The notes under the pieces: generated by a model | The model's database searches: none | What the model saw: the letters and a program-made list of their open reading frames with translations, nothing else | Told to the model about the DNA's origin: nothing | In this document: in pieces, positions 6,710 through 15,685 of the stretch | How the letters are laid out: each line of letters opens with the position of its first letter | How positions within the stretch are numbered: position 1 is the stretch's first letter | DNA from: Sphingomonas sp. TDK1 | GTDB taxonomy: Bacteria > Pseudomonadota > Alphaproteobacteria > Sphingomonadales > Sphingomonadaceae | Direction of reading: 5' to 3' | DNA length: 64,000 nt | Assembly: GCF_001650735.1 (NCBI RefSeq) | Contig: NZ_LXVY01000009.1 | Span: 1 to 64,000 of the forward strand | Made by a program: the position numbers and the translations under genes

Positions 6710-9002
6710 CGACATCCGCACCGACGGCCGGGCGATCCCGCTTCACCACCACTCCGCCAGGGGCAAGGTCCAGCGCAACTCGGGCAATTTCACCCGGGGA
6801 AGCCAGCTGCTCACCCACGAGCTTCTGATGTGGTTCTCGGGCGCGAAAATGCCCGTCGTCGTGTGGTTCTTTGCCTTCGCCGCGGCATGGTTCGTCATCA
6901 TGGGGCTGAAGCTCGACGAGCACGGCTTCCAGCTCATCTGCATGAAGCTCTACGCGATGCTCTGGGACTGGATCGGCTTCGACCCGACCAAGAAGGTCAA
7001 CGTGACCCTCCCGAGCGGTGAAATCCGGCACACGATCATGGCCGTCGTGCAGGAGATTCCCGACGTCCAGCGGGCGTGGAGCGTCGCCATGCGCGGGCTG
7101 CTCGGCGCGTTCCTGGTCAGCATCTTCCTGACCATTCCGCTGACCATCTGGTTCGTCGATATTTCGCGGCGACGGGGCAAGTCGATTCTGCAGGAGCGGC
7201 ACGAGCGCGGAGCCATGCTGGTTGAGCGCGACGTGCTCCTCGCCGAGGTCTGCCAGCACAACTACGCGGCCTTCGAAATGGAAGCCCGCGAGTGCTTCCC
7301 AGGCGTGCCACCGAAGCGGGTCCTGCAACTGCCGTTCGTGGAACGGAAGGCGGGCGGACTCCACCACCCCTACACGCTCGCCGGCGTGCCCTTCCCGCAC
7401 CGGATGGAGCAGTCGCACACGATGCTGATCGGCACGACCGGCTCGGGCAAGACCACCGAGCTGCGCAGCCTCGTCAAGCAGATGCGCGACCGCCACGACA
7501 GCGCCGTCATCTTCGATCTGACCGGTGCCTATGTCGAGGCTTTCTACGACCCTGAGCGGGACACGATCCTGAACCCCATGGACCGGCGCTGTCCCGCCTG
7601 GTCCATCTTCAACGACTGCCAGACCCACAGCGAATTCACGGCCGCCGCAGCGGCGCTGATTCCGTCCGATGGCGGTTCGTCGGAACCCTTCTGGGCGCTG
7701 GCCGCCCGCACCCTCTTCATCGAGATGTGCGTCAAGCTGATCGAGAAGGGCGAGACCACCAATCTGGCGCTCTCCGAGCACCTGATGACGGCCGACCTGA
7801 AGCGAGTCCACCGCTACCTCCAGAACACGATCGCGGACCCGCTGACGGCCCCCGAAGCGGCCCGCATGGCGGAGTCGATCCGCGCCGTCTTCAACACCAA
7901 CGCGCAGGTCCTCCGCTTCCTCCCCGACGAAGGTCCGCGCTTCTCGATCCGGGAGTGGATCACCGGCGAGAAGAAGCCCGGCTCGATCCTGTTCATCACC
8001 TCCAACTACGTCGACCTGCCGATGAACCGGGCGCTGCTGACGCTCTGGATGGACCTCGCGATCAACCGCCTGATGACGATGCCCCGAACCCGTTCCTTGC
8101 GGACCTGGTTCATGTTCGACGAGCTGGGCGCGCTCCACCGCCTGCCCGCGATCGAGAACGGCCTCCAGACCGCCCGCGCCTTCGGCGGAGCCATGATCCT
8201 CGGCATCCACAGCTTCGAGAAACTGGTCGAGGTTTACGGCGAGCAAGGCGCTCGGAACCTCGCCTCGCTCGCCCGCTCCAAGCTCATCCTCGCGACCGCC
8301 GATCTCGACACGGCCGAGCAGTGTGCCCGGTACATCGGCAACCGCGAGGTCCGCCAGATGGATGAGGCCTACAGCTACGGCTACAACAACACCCGCGACG
8401 CCTCGACCCTGACCCCGAGAAAGCAGGTCGAGCCGCTCGTCATCGCCGACGACATCACGAACCTGCCGTCGATGAACGGGTTTGTGAAGTTCCCCGACGG
8501 CTTCCCCGCCGCCCGCATCAAGCTCGTTTGGAAGGACTACCCGCAGGTCGCCGACGGCTTCCTGCCGCGCCCCGACATGAAGCCTGTGCGGTCCAAGCGC
8601 GGAGATGCGGTGTTCGATGGGGAGGAGGGGGAAGAAGCCGGCGGCCGTGACGGCTCGCTGCAGGTGATCGAGGAGGCTTCCGACCCCGTCAACGTGGCGA
8701 AAGACATGGCCGCCCGGATCCTCTTGAGCGATGTCGAGGAGGAGAAGGAAGGCACCGTCCGGACCCGCGACAACAACAGCGATCGGAACGAAGGGGACAT
8801 GCCCCGCGAGCATGCCGCCGATCGTGCCCAGGCGGCGCGTGGCGGGCCGGATCAGGAGACCGCGCAAGCCCGCGATCGCGACGATCGGCGGGACGCCCGG
8901 AGCCACCACGCCGCCCCCCAGGTCGAGGACCAGACCATCGTCGAGCTGCGCCAGGACTTCTCCGCCGGCCGCGACTCTGACGGCATGGACATGGGGATCT
9001 AG
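6699..9002 (+). CDS. traD: Type IV coupling protein TraD
   Basis: A 767-residue VirD4/TraD-family ATPase that links the relaxosome to the type IV secretion channel. Two N-terminal membrane segments are visible (around VVVWFFAFAAAWFVIMG and LLGAFLVSIFLTIPLTIWFV). Walker A is GTTGSGKT at about residues 245-252, and Walker B is the FMFDEL block at about 471. The C-terminal tail after residue 630 is acidic then charged, as expected for the part that contacts the relaxase. It lies between the RHH gene (overlapping) and the relaxase gene (3-base gap). No other secretion genes are in the window. Confidence 0.93.
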   Translation: MARSDIRTDGRAIPLHHHSARGKVQRNSGNFTRGSQLLTHELLMWFSGAKMPVVVWFFAFAAAWFVIMGLKLDEHGFQLICMKLYAMLWDWIGFDPTKKVNVTLPSGEIRHTIMAVVQEIPDVQRAWSVAMRGLLGAFLVSIFLTIPLTIWFVDISRRRGKSILQERHERGAMLVERDVLLAEVCQHNYAAFEMEARECFPGVPPKRVLQLPFVERKAGGLHHPYTLAGVPFPHRMEQSHTMLIGTTGSGKTTELRSLVKQMRDRHDSAVIFDLTGAYVEAFYDPERDTILNPMDRRCPAWSIFNDCQTHSEFTAAAAALIPSDGGSSEPFWALAARTLFIEMCVKLIEKGETTNLALSEHLMTADLKRVHRYLQNTIADPLTAPEAARMAESIRAVFNTNAQVLRFLPDEGPRFSIREWITGEKKPGSILFITSNYVDLPMNRALLTLWMDLAINRLMTMPRTRSLRTWFMFDELGALHRLPAIENGLQTARAFGGAMILGIHSFEKLVEVYGEQGARNLASLARSKLILATADLDTAEQCARYIGNREVRQMDEAYSYGYNNTRDASTLTPRKQVEPLVIADDITNLPSMNGFVKFPDGFPAARIKLVWKDYPQVADGFLPRPDMKPVRSKRGDAVFDGEEGEEAGGRDGSLQVIEEASDPVNVAKDMAARILLSDVEEEKEGTVRTRDNNSDRNEGDMPREHAADRAQAARGGPDQETAQARDRDDRRDARSHHAAPQVEDQTIVELRQDFSAGRDSDGMDMGI

Positions 9003-9005
9003 CCC

Positions 9006-12000
9006 ATGCTCTCCATGGCCGGCGTCCGCTCCGCTTCCGGTGCCGCGAACTACTTCGCGAAGGACGACTATTACACCGCCGAGGGCAGCTCGGAGATCAG
9101 CGCGTGGGGCGGGGAGGGCGCGGCCGATCTGGGGCTGTCGGGCGAGGTCACGAAGGATGCGTTCGAGGGCATCCTCAACGGCATCCTGCCCGGCGACGAC
9201 ACCATCCGGCAGGTCGAGAATCGGCGGTCCGGCTACGACCTGACGTTCTCGGCCCCGAAGACGGTTTCGGTCCTCGCCTACGTCACCGGCGACAAGCGCA
9301 TACTCGGCGAGAACGGCGCCAACATGAAGGCCGTCGCGAAGGCGATGGCCTGGGTCGAGAAGAGCCTCGCCGAAGGGCGTAAGGACCTACAGGGTAAGCC
9401 CGTCCAGAGCGGCAACCTCGTCTATGCGCTATTCCAGCACGACACGAGCCGGTCGCTCGATCCGCAGGCCCACATCCATGCGGTCATAGCCAACCTGACC
9501 AAGATGCCCGACGGCAAGTGGCAGGCGCTGCATGCCGACAAGATCTGGAGCAACAACTCCGTGATCGGCTCGATCTACCACGCCTTCCTGCGCGAGGAGA
9601 TGGAAAAGCTGGGCTACCAGGTGGAGCTCAAAGGCAAGCACGGCACCTTCGAGATCGCGGGCGTGCCAAAGGCGGTCATCGAGGCATTCAGCCAGCGCCG
9701 GACAGACATCCTGGCGAAGGCGGCGGAGCTCGGCATCAAGAGCACCCAGGGCCTCCGGGACGTCACCGCCCGGACCCGCGATCCCAAGCTCAACGTCGAG
9801 GATCGAGACGCGCTCGGCAAGTCATGGATCGAGAAGGCCGCGGCGCTGGGATTTGACGGTAGAGCGGTCATGGCGGCCGCGCTCGGTCGCTCGGACCCCG
9901 CGTTTCCGGACAGCGCCGTCGAGCGGGGCTACAAGGCCGTAACGGAAGCGATCGCGGGTGCCTGGGACAAGCTCGGGGCTTACCTACAGCCTCGCGATCC
10001 GCTGGTCAGCAGGGGTCTTGATCGGCTCACCCGATCGCCAACAGACGCACGCGCCCAGCTCGCCGTCGCTTCTGCCGTCCGCGTGCTTTCGGAGCGTGAA
10101 GCGGCGTTCAACGTCAATCTGCTCGGGAAGACCGCCCTCGATCTCGGCTTGAAGGGCGTCACGATCGACCATGTCGAGCGCCGTATCGGGCAACTTGTGG
10201 AACGCGGACAGCTTGTCGCGGGGCAGGTGCGAGAAGGCGACACGCGCCCGCTGATGGTGACGACGCACGAGGCGCTCAGGACCGAGGAGAGCATTCTCAA
10301 GGCGGTCGAGCAGGGCAGGGGGCAGGCCACCCCCATGATCGACGCCAGCACGGCTCCTGAGCGCCTTCAGGCGGTCGCGACCCGCGAACTGAACCCCGGC
10401 CAGCTCGCGGCCGCGACGCTGATCGTCTCGTCCGAGGATCGGACCGTGGTGGTGCAGGGCATCGCCGGCGCCGGCAAGTCGACCATGCTTCACTCGGTCG
10501 CGCGCGTCGCGGAAGCCGAAGGCCGCACCGTTACCGGCCTCGCTTTCCAGAACAAGATGGTCGCCGACCTGGCCGAGGGTGCCGGGATCAAGTCGCAGAC
10601 GATCGCCTCCTTCATCCTCGCCAACGAGCGCCACCTCACCAACCGGCAGACCGACGCCTACGACCAGGCCCGCGCCACCTTCGCCGGCCAGATGCTCGTC
10701 GTCGACGAGACCTCGATGGTGTCGAGCGACGACATGCTGAAGCTGCACCAGATCTCGGCCGCGCTAGGCGTCGACAAGCTCGTCCTCGTTGGCGATCGGC
10801 AGCAGCTCTCCTCGATCGACGCCGGCAAGTCGTTCGCGCTCATCCAGGCTGGCGGCGGGATGATGGCGCGGATGGACGAGAACATCCGCCAGCGCACCGA
10901 CCAGCTGCGCACGGTCGCTGCCCTCGCCAACGTCGGCGAGGCGGGCCAGGCGATGAAGGTGCTTGGCGACAGCGTCATCGAGCATCAGAGCCCGGCGCTC
11001 CACGCGGCCGAGATGTGGCTTGGTCTCTCGCCGGAGGAGCGTGAGGCGACCGCGGTGTTCGCGTCCGGCCGCTCCTCGCGCGCGATCATCAACCAGCGCA
11101 TCCAGGACGGGCTTGCCAGCGAGGGCAGCGTTCGCGGCGAGGGCATCCACCTGACCGTCTACGAGCGCGTCAACACGACCCGCGAGGAACTGCGCTACGC
11201 CTCGACCTACCAGCCCGGGCAGACGCTCGAGGTGGGCAGGGGCGGCGGCCAGGACGTCGGCCTGGTCGCGGGCCGCTACGACGTCGACAAGGTCCACCCC
11301 AACGGCAGGGTCGACCTCAAACTCGGCACCAAGCGCATCCGTTTCGACCCGCAGAAGCTGTCGCCGACCGAGAAGCGCGACCGCCTGCAGCTCAGCGAGA
11401 AGAAGGATCTCCATCTCCGCGAGGGGGATCGCATCCGCTGGACCGCCAACGACAAAGACCGCGGCCTCCACAACTCGGCGCTCGCGCGCGTCCTCACGAT
11501 CGACGCGAACGGCGTCACGGTCGAGACCGCCGGCAAGGAGCGGCTGACCCTCGACCTGGGCGACCCGATGCTGTCGCGCCTCGACCTCGCCTACTCGCTC
11601 AACATGCACATGGCTCAGGGCATCACGACCGACAAGGCGATCACCGTCATGTCGAGCCAGGAGCGCAATCTCTCCAACCAGCGGCTGTTCAACGTCGGTG
11701 TCACCCGCGTCCGCGACGAGCTGACGATGGTCGTCGACGACAAGGAGAAGCTGGAGCGCCAGCTCGACAACAATGCCGGCAACAAGACCTCCGCGCTGGA
11801 GACCATCGGCCGGCTCGACGTGGACCGCGAGCGCACGCGGGTGCCGGGCGCGGGCCCGCGCGAGAAGTTCGACCCCGGCCCGCTCGACCCCAAGGACCTG
11901 CCGCCGCTGCCGCGGGTCGATGACCTGAAATCACCGCCCGACCTCAAGCCCGACCGCGGCGATATCCTGCCGCCGCTGCCGGAGCGCAGCCTGGGGCTCG

Positions 12001-12008
12001 ACCTGTGA
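9006..12008 (+). CDS. mobF: MobF-family conjugative relaxase-helicase
   Basis: A 1000-residue TrwC/TraI-type relaxase. The N-terminal domain carries candidate catalytic tyrosines Y16, Y22 and Y23 and the metal-binding histidines H145, H156 and H158 in HDTSRSLDPQAHIHAV. A RecD-like helicase follows, with Walker A GIAGAGKST at 485-493 and the Walker B-like LVVDETSM. The C-terminus is Pro-rich and charged. It would nick oriT, stay bound to the 5' end, and unwind the strand for transfer. It is co-oriented and nearly contiguous with traD, forming a mobilisation operon. Confidence 0.95.
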   Translation: MLSMAGVRSASGAANYFAKDDYYTAEGSSEISAWGGEGAADLGLSGEVTKDAFEGILNGILPGDDTIRQVENRRSGYDLTFSAPKTVSVLAYVTGDKRILGENGANMKAVAKAMAWVEKSLAEGRKDLQGKPVQSGNLVYALFQHDTSRSLDPQAHIHAVIANLTKMPDGKWQALHADKIWSNNSVIGSIYHAFLREEMEKLGYQVELKGKHGTFEIAGVPKAVIEAFSQRRTDILAKAAELGIKSTQGLRDVTARTRDPKLNVEDRDALGKSWIEKAAALGFDGRAVMAAALGRSDPAFPDSAVERGYKAVTEAIAGAWDKLGAYLQPRDPLVSRGLDRLTRSPTDARAQLAVASAVRVLSEREAAFNVNLLGKTALDLGLKGVTIDHVERRIGQLVERGQLVAGQVREGDTRPLMVTTHEALRTEESILKAVEQGRGQATPMIDASTAPERLQAVATRELNPGQLAAATLIVSSEDRTVVVQGIAGAGKSTMLHSVARVAEAEGRTVTGLAFQNKMVADLAEGAGIKSQTIASFILANERHLTNRQTDAYDQARATFAGQMLVVDETSMVSSDDMLKLHQISAALGVDKLVLVGDRQQLSSIDAGKSFALIQAGGGMMARMDENIRQRTDQLRTVAALANVGEAGQAMKVLGDSVIEHQSPALHAAEMWLGLSPEEREATAVFASGRSSRAIINQRIQDGLASEGSVRGEGIHLTVYERVNTTREELRYASTYQPGQTLEVGRGGGQDVGLVAGRYDVDKVHPNGRVDLKLGTKRIRFDPQKLSPTEKRDRLQLSEKKDLHLREGDRIRWTANDKDRGLHNSALARVLTIDANGVTVETAGKERLTLDLGDPMLSRLDLAYSLNMHMAQGITTDKAITVMSSQERNLSNQRLFNVGVTRVRDELTMVVDDKEKLERQLDNNAGNKTSALETIGRLDVDRERTRVPGAGPREKFDPGPLDPKDLPPLPRVDDLKSPPDLKPDRGDILPPLPERSLGLDL

Positions 12009-12050
12009 CGACCGACCGGCCGGACCGCCGGAATGACGATGGAGACGACG

Positions 12051-12254
12051 ATGAGTGGATGGGACTTCGATGAGGTGGGCAAGTTCGGCAGCAAGCAGTC
12101 TGCTGAGGACTTCGCCAAACGCAACAACGTGGATCCTCGGGACATCCGTACCCGCGACAAGGGCGATGGCGTGGAGCTGGAAATCCGCCGATCGAGCCTG
12201 GGCGACCGCGAACTCAAGGACAGCGGCGAGGGGCGCCGCGACGGCTGGAGCTAA
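12051..12254 (+). CDS. Small hypothetical protein downstream of the relaxase
   Basis: A 67-residue charged protein, MSGWDFDEVGKFGSKQSAEDF at the start. The ATG at 12051 has GGAG seven bases upstream; the in-frame ATG at 12033 lacks one. It is very likely cotranscribed with mobF (42-base gap). No family recognised. Confidence 0.55.
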   Translation: MSGWDFDEVGKFGSKQSAEDFAKRNNVDPRDIRTRDKGDGVELEIRRSSLGDRELKDSGEGRRDGWS

Positions 12255-12476
12255 TCGACGATCGGCGCTGCGAGCGGGGCAAAGCTTCTATGACCTGACG
12301 GGGAGATTGATCCCGATCTGCTCGACTGGTCTCAGCGGCGGTCCATCCGCCGGCTGAAAAGCTCGACACACTAGCCGCTCGTCGCCGGTAGGCCTTGGGC
12401 CAATGGGCTTGCCGCATGCAGCCTCTCCCGGCGTCGCTGCCTGCACAACGACAGCAATTTATACTAGATCAGCGCA

Positions 12477-14084
12477 ATGTCTGACGAACCATCAAGCCTG
12501 GAGTCCGGCACTATGGGTGCCCGATCGCGTGCCGGCCGTATGCGCCCGGATAGCCGGAGCATCGACCCCGCGACGCGCGCCGAGATGCTCGCAGCCGAGC
12601 TTGGCCTCCTGATCGACGGGGCGACGAACTACGCCATCTACATGCTGGACGTGGCTGGCAACGTCGCGGTCTGGAACAAGGGTGCGGAGCGGATCAAAGG
12701 CTGGACTGAGGAGGAGATCGTCGGCCGGCACTGCTCAATCTTCTATCCGCCCGAGGAACAGGCGGATGGCAAATGGGAAAGCGATCTCTCTCGCGCGCGC
12801 GAACTTGGCCGCGTCGAGGAGGAAGGCTGGCGCGTCCGCAAGGACGGATCGGAGTTCCTCGCCAACGTCACCATCACCGCCCTTGCCGATGACGCAGGAA
12901 GCTTGATCGGCTTCGGAAAGGTGTTGCGCGACATCACGGATGAGCGGGCGGCGGAACGGGCACTGGAAGCGCGGGAATCGCAGCTGAGTTCGATCCTGGG
13001 CACCGTTCCCGACGCGATGATCGTCATCGACGATCGGGGCGCCGTCCAGTCGTTCAGCGCGGCCGCTGAGCGATTGTTCGGTTTCACCGAGAGCGAGGTG
13101 CTCGGTCGTGACATCGGCATGCTGATGCCGTCGCCGGACCGCGAGCGGCATTCCGCATATATCGCGCGCTATCTTGCAACCGGCGAAGCACGTATCATCG
13201 GCACGACCCGGCGGGTGATCGGCCAGCGCAAGGATGGCACGACCTTCCCGCACGAGCTTGCGATCGGCGAGGCGATCGGCGGCGGGCGGCGCCTGTTCAC
13301 CGGTTTCATCCGGGACCTGACCGAGCGTGAGGCGACCCAGTCCCGCCTCAATGCGCTGCAGGCCGAACTCATCCACGTCTCGCGCGTGAGCGCCATGGGA
13401 GCGATGGCTTCGACGCTTGCGCATGAGCTCAACCAGCCGATCGGCGCGGTCGTCAACTATGCCGAGGGCGCGCGTGACCTTCTCGGCAATCCGACCGAAG
13501 CCAATGTGGCCGAGGTTCGCGAGGTGCTCGCAGAAGCGGCCTCCGAGGCGGTTCGCGCCGGGCAGATCGTCCGTCGCCTGCGCGCCTTCGTCGCCCGCGG
13601 CGAGGTCGAGAAGCGGATCGAAGACCTGCCGGCGCTCGTCGAAGAGGCTTGCGCGCTGGGACTCGTCGGCACGCGCACCGAGGGGGTGGAGGTCGTGGTG
13701 GCGCTCGATCCGGCCGCGACGCCGGTGCTGGTTGATCGCGTGCAGATCCAGCAGGTGATCATCAATCTCCTGCGCAATGCCGTCGAGGCGATGGCGGAAA
13801 GTGCGGTCCGGCGAGTGACCGTGGCGACCGCTCAAGGCGCCGGCGGGTGGGTCGAGGTGTCTGTGGCGGACACGGGGCCCGGGCTCGCGCCCGAGGTGCT
13901 GGCCGAGCTGTTCCGGGCCTTCCTCAGCACCAAGCAGGAAGGCATGGGGCTCGGCCTGTCGATCTGTCGCACGATCATCGAGGCGCATGGCGGCCGCATC
14001 TGGACGGAGACGCCGCCGGGTGGGGGCACCTGCTTCCGGTTCACCTTGATGCAGGCAGCAGGGGAGGCAGATCTTGGCGCCTGA
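12477..14084 (+). CDS. fixL: FixL-type oxygen-sensing histidine kinase
   Basis: A 535-residue soluble kinase with two PAS domains (about 40-160 and 165-290), no membrane segments, an H-box AHELNQP with phospho-acceptor His316, and a C-terminal HATPase (EMGLGLSICRTI region reads QEGMGLGLSICRT). The second PAS closely resembles the heme-binding PAS of Bradyrhizobium FixL: VPDAMIVIDDRG, FSAAAERLFGF, then PDRERHSAYI with the presumed proximal heme ligand His225, and IIGTTR. Loss of oxygen from the heme should switch on the kinase. Its stop overlaps the start of fixJ. Confidence 0.92.
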   Translation: MSDEPSSLESGTMGARSRAGRMRPDSRSIDPATRAEMLAAELGLLIDGATNYAIYMLDVAGNVAVWNKGAERIKGWTEEEIVGRHCSIFYPPEEQADGKWESDLSRARELGRVEEEGWRVRKDGSEFLANVTITALADDAGSLIGFGKVLRDITDERAAERALEARESQLSSILGTVPDAMIVIDDRGAVQSFSAAAERLFGFTESEVLGRDIGMLMPSPDRERHSAYIARYLATGEARIIGTTRRVIGQRKDGTTFPHELAIGEAIGGGRRLFTGFIRDLTEREATQSRLNALQAELIHVSRVSAMGAMASTLAHELNQPIGAVVNYAEGARDLLGNPTEANVAEVREVLAEAASEAVRAGQIVRRLRAFVARGEVEKRIEDLPALVEEACALGLVGTRTEGVEVVVALDPAATPVLVDRVQIQQVIINLLRNAVEAMAESAVRRVTVATAQGAGGWVEVSVADTGPGLAPEVLAELFRAFLSTKQEGMGLGLSICRTIIEAHGGRIWTETPPGGGTCFRFTLMQAAGEADLGA

Positions 14085-14709
14085 GTGCTCGATCTACATC
14101 GTCGACGACGAGCCATCCATTCGCAGGTCGGCGTCATTCATGCTGCGCACCTCGGGCTATGCCGTACGCACGTACGAGTCCGGCGACGCGTTTCTGAAGG
14201 CTGTGCCGTCGCTGGACCCAGGCTGCGTGCTGCTCGACGTCCGGATGCCAGGCATCGACGGACTGGAGGTGCAGACCAGGCTTCGCGAGCGCGGCATCAT
14301 CATGCCAGTTGTGGTGATGACGGGCCATGGTGACGTGTCGCTGGCAGTGCAGGCGATGAAGGCGGGTGCGATCGACTTCCTCGAAAAGCCGGTCGAGAAG
14401 GGCGCGATGCTGCGCGCCGTGGCAGCGGCTATAGGGCGACTCGTGGATGTCGACCGCCACCTTAAGGATCGGACGGAAGCGGAAACCCGGATCGCCGCGC
14501 TGACGGCGCGCGAGCGCGAGGTGCTGGAGGGGCTGGCGAAAGGCCATCCGAACAAAACCATTGCCTATGATCTCGCGATCAGCCCTCGAACGGTCGAGGT
14601 TCATCGCGCGAACCTCATGAACAAGCTTCGCGTGACCAGCTTATCCGACGCGCTTCGCATCGCCTTCGCCGCAGGACTGCCGCCGGAGGAGCGTAGTAGC
14701 TCTACGTAG
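14074..14709 (+). CDS. fixJ: FixJ-type response regulator
   Basis: A 211-residue regulator with a receiver domain (acidic pocket VDDE at 10-13, phospho-acceptor Asp55 in LLDVRMPG, switch Lys in FLEKP) and a LuxR/FixJ helix-turn-helix (LTAREREVLEGLAKGHPNK, then SPRTVEVHRANLMNKL). It starts at a TTG at 14074 with a GGGAGG upstream, overlapping fixL by 11 bases. It is the cognate partner of FixL and the natural candidate for binding the 16-bp motif found through the following 20 kb. Confidence 0.92.
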   Translation: MAPECSIYIVDDEPSIRRSASFMLRTSGYAVRTYESGDAFLKAVPSLDPGCVLLDVRMPGIDGLEVQTRLRERGIIMPVVVMTGHGDVSLAVQAMKAGAIDFLEKPVEKGAMLRAVAAAIGRLVDVDRHLKDRTEAETRIAALTAREREVLEGLAKGHPNKTIAYDLAISPRTVEVHRANLMNKLRVTSLSDALRIAFAAGLPPEERSSST

Positions 14710-14779
14710 CGATCAGGATCGACGGCCCTGCCATGATCGCCCTCTTCCGCGCGCCGTTGCGCCTGCGTTGGAGGGTGCA

Positions 14780-15178
14780 ATGGGGGAGCATTTGCGAGGT
14801 GATCGGGCTCCGTCGGGTGTTAGGCTGCTTCTGGTTGAAGACGACGCTCCGGTCAGACGATCGCTTCAGCTGCTCTTACGCGGCTGCGGCTATGATGTTC
14901 GCGCTTATGCCGATGGTCGTCGCGTGTTGGTGGATCCGGCGGCGCAGGAGGTCATGTGCCTGATAACTGACCACCAAATGGCGAGCATCGACGGCATCTC
15001 GCTGCTGCGTGCCTTGCGGGCATTGGGCTGGAGTGGTGTCGCAATCCTTCTCACCGCAACGCACGCAAGCCTGGAACCGGCGGATGCGGGAAGTGTCGGC
15101 TTCGAGCTGGTCATCGAAAAGCCGGTCGACGAGCATAGCTTGATAGAGGTGGTACGCCGCTCGCTATCCCGAATGTAA
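14780..15178 (+). CDS. Single-domain response regulator
   Basis: A 132-residue receiver domain (LLLVEDDAPVRRS at the start, LITDHQMASIDG with the phospho-acceptor Asp, EKP with the switch Lys) and no output domain. The ATG at 14780 follows GGAGG. It lies 70 bases after fixJ. Such CheY-like proteins near FixLJ can act as phosphate sinks or kinase modulators, comparable in role but not in sequence to FixT. This is an inference from position. Confidence 0.8.
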   Translation: MGEHLRGDRAPSGVRLLLVEDDAPVRRSLQLLLRGCGYDVRAYADGRRVLVDPAAQEVMCLITDHQMASIDGISLLRALRALGWSGVAILLTATHASLEPADAGSVGFELVIEKPVDEHSLIEVVRRSLSRM

Positions 15179-15203
15179 CGGCGTTCGTTCGTCAATGGCA
15201 CGC

Positions 15204-15219
15204 TACGGGACTCCCCGTA
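15204..15219 (+). promoter_or_regulatory. 16-bp island motif, site 1
   Basis: TACGGGACTCCCCGTA, a perfect TACGGG/CCCGTA palindrome with a 4-base centre. Its centre lies about 68 bases before the GTG at 15280. It fits the shared consensus TNCGKRNNNNCCCGKA. Confidence 0.55.
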
Positions 15220-15279
15220 TGTCACGATCCGCATGCGAGCGGATAGCTATCCACTCATCCTGAAGATGGAGGAGCGCTT

Positions 15280-15678
15280 GTGACATTTCCATTTGATCAG
15301 GCCGCGATGATGATGCGGGCAAATTGCAGACTCGCGGCGCGCCTTTCACAGGTAGCCCAAGCGGCAAACCAGGACTGGATGAAGGCGAATGCGCGCTCGG
15401 TCGAGCGTTTGCTCTCCCAGGCAAAGCCGGCGGCGGCGATGGCAGCCGAGGCTCCCCAGCAGCAAGACGAAGGGATCGCGCAGCTCGCCCGCACCATCTC
15501 GGACAGCCTCGAGGAAGTAGGGGGCGCCTTCGCCGAGTGGCAGTCGAACTGCGTCGCGTCCCTGACGGGAACTACCGACGGCAGTCCGGGCGACTTCGCG
15601 CGCTACACGGCCTGGGCGTGGCGGGATGCCCGATCAGGCGGAGCCGAGCCGGAACAAGCGACGGGCGCGGGAGTCTGA
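15280..15678 (+). CDS. Small helical protein, possibly phasin-like
   Basis: A 132-residue Ala-rich helical protein starting at a GTG at 15280 after GGAGGAG. The amphipathic N-terminal half (NCRLAARLSQVAQAANQDWM) and the later ISDSLEEVGGAFAEWQSN stretch resemble short phasins, which coat polyhydroxyalkanoate granules. A PHA synthase is encoded 3 kb away, supporting but not proving this. It carries motif site 1 upstream. Alternative: an unrelated helical stress protein. Confidence 0.45.
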   Translation: MTFPFDQAAMMMRANCRLAARLSQVAQAANQDWMKANARSVERLLSQAKPAAAMAAEAPQQQDEGIAQLARTISDSLEEVGGAFAEWQSNCVASLTGTTDGSPGDFARYTAWAWRDARSGGAEPEQATGAGV

Positions 15679-15685
15679 GATATCG

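Noticed and set aside
6663..8909. 748-codon minus-strand frame opposite traD
   Set aside because: It is an antisense shadow of a clear TraD gene, with Arg/His/Gly-rich composition and no recognisable domain.
12325..12360. Hairpin CGGCGG-TCCAT-CCGCCG as terminator of the mobilisation operon
   Set aside because: The stem is short and not followed by T residues; it may aid termination but is not called.
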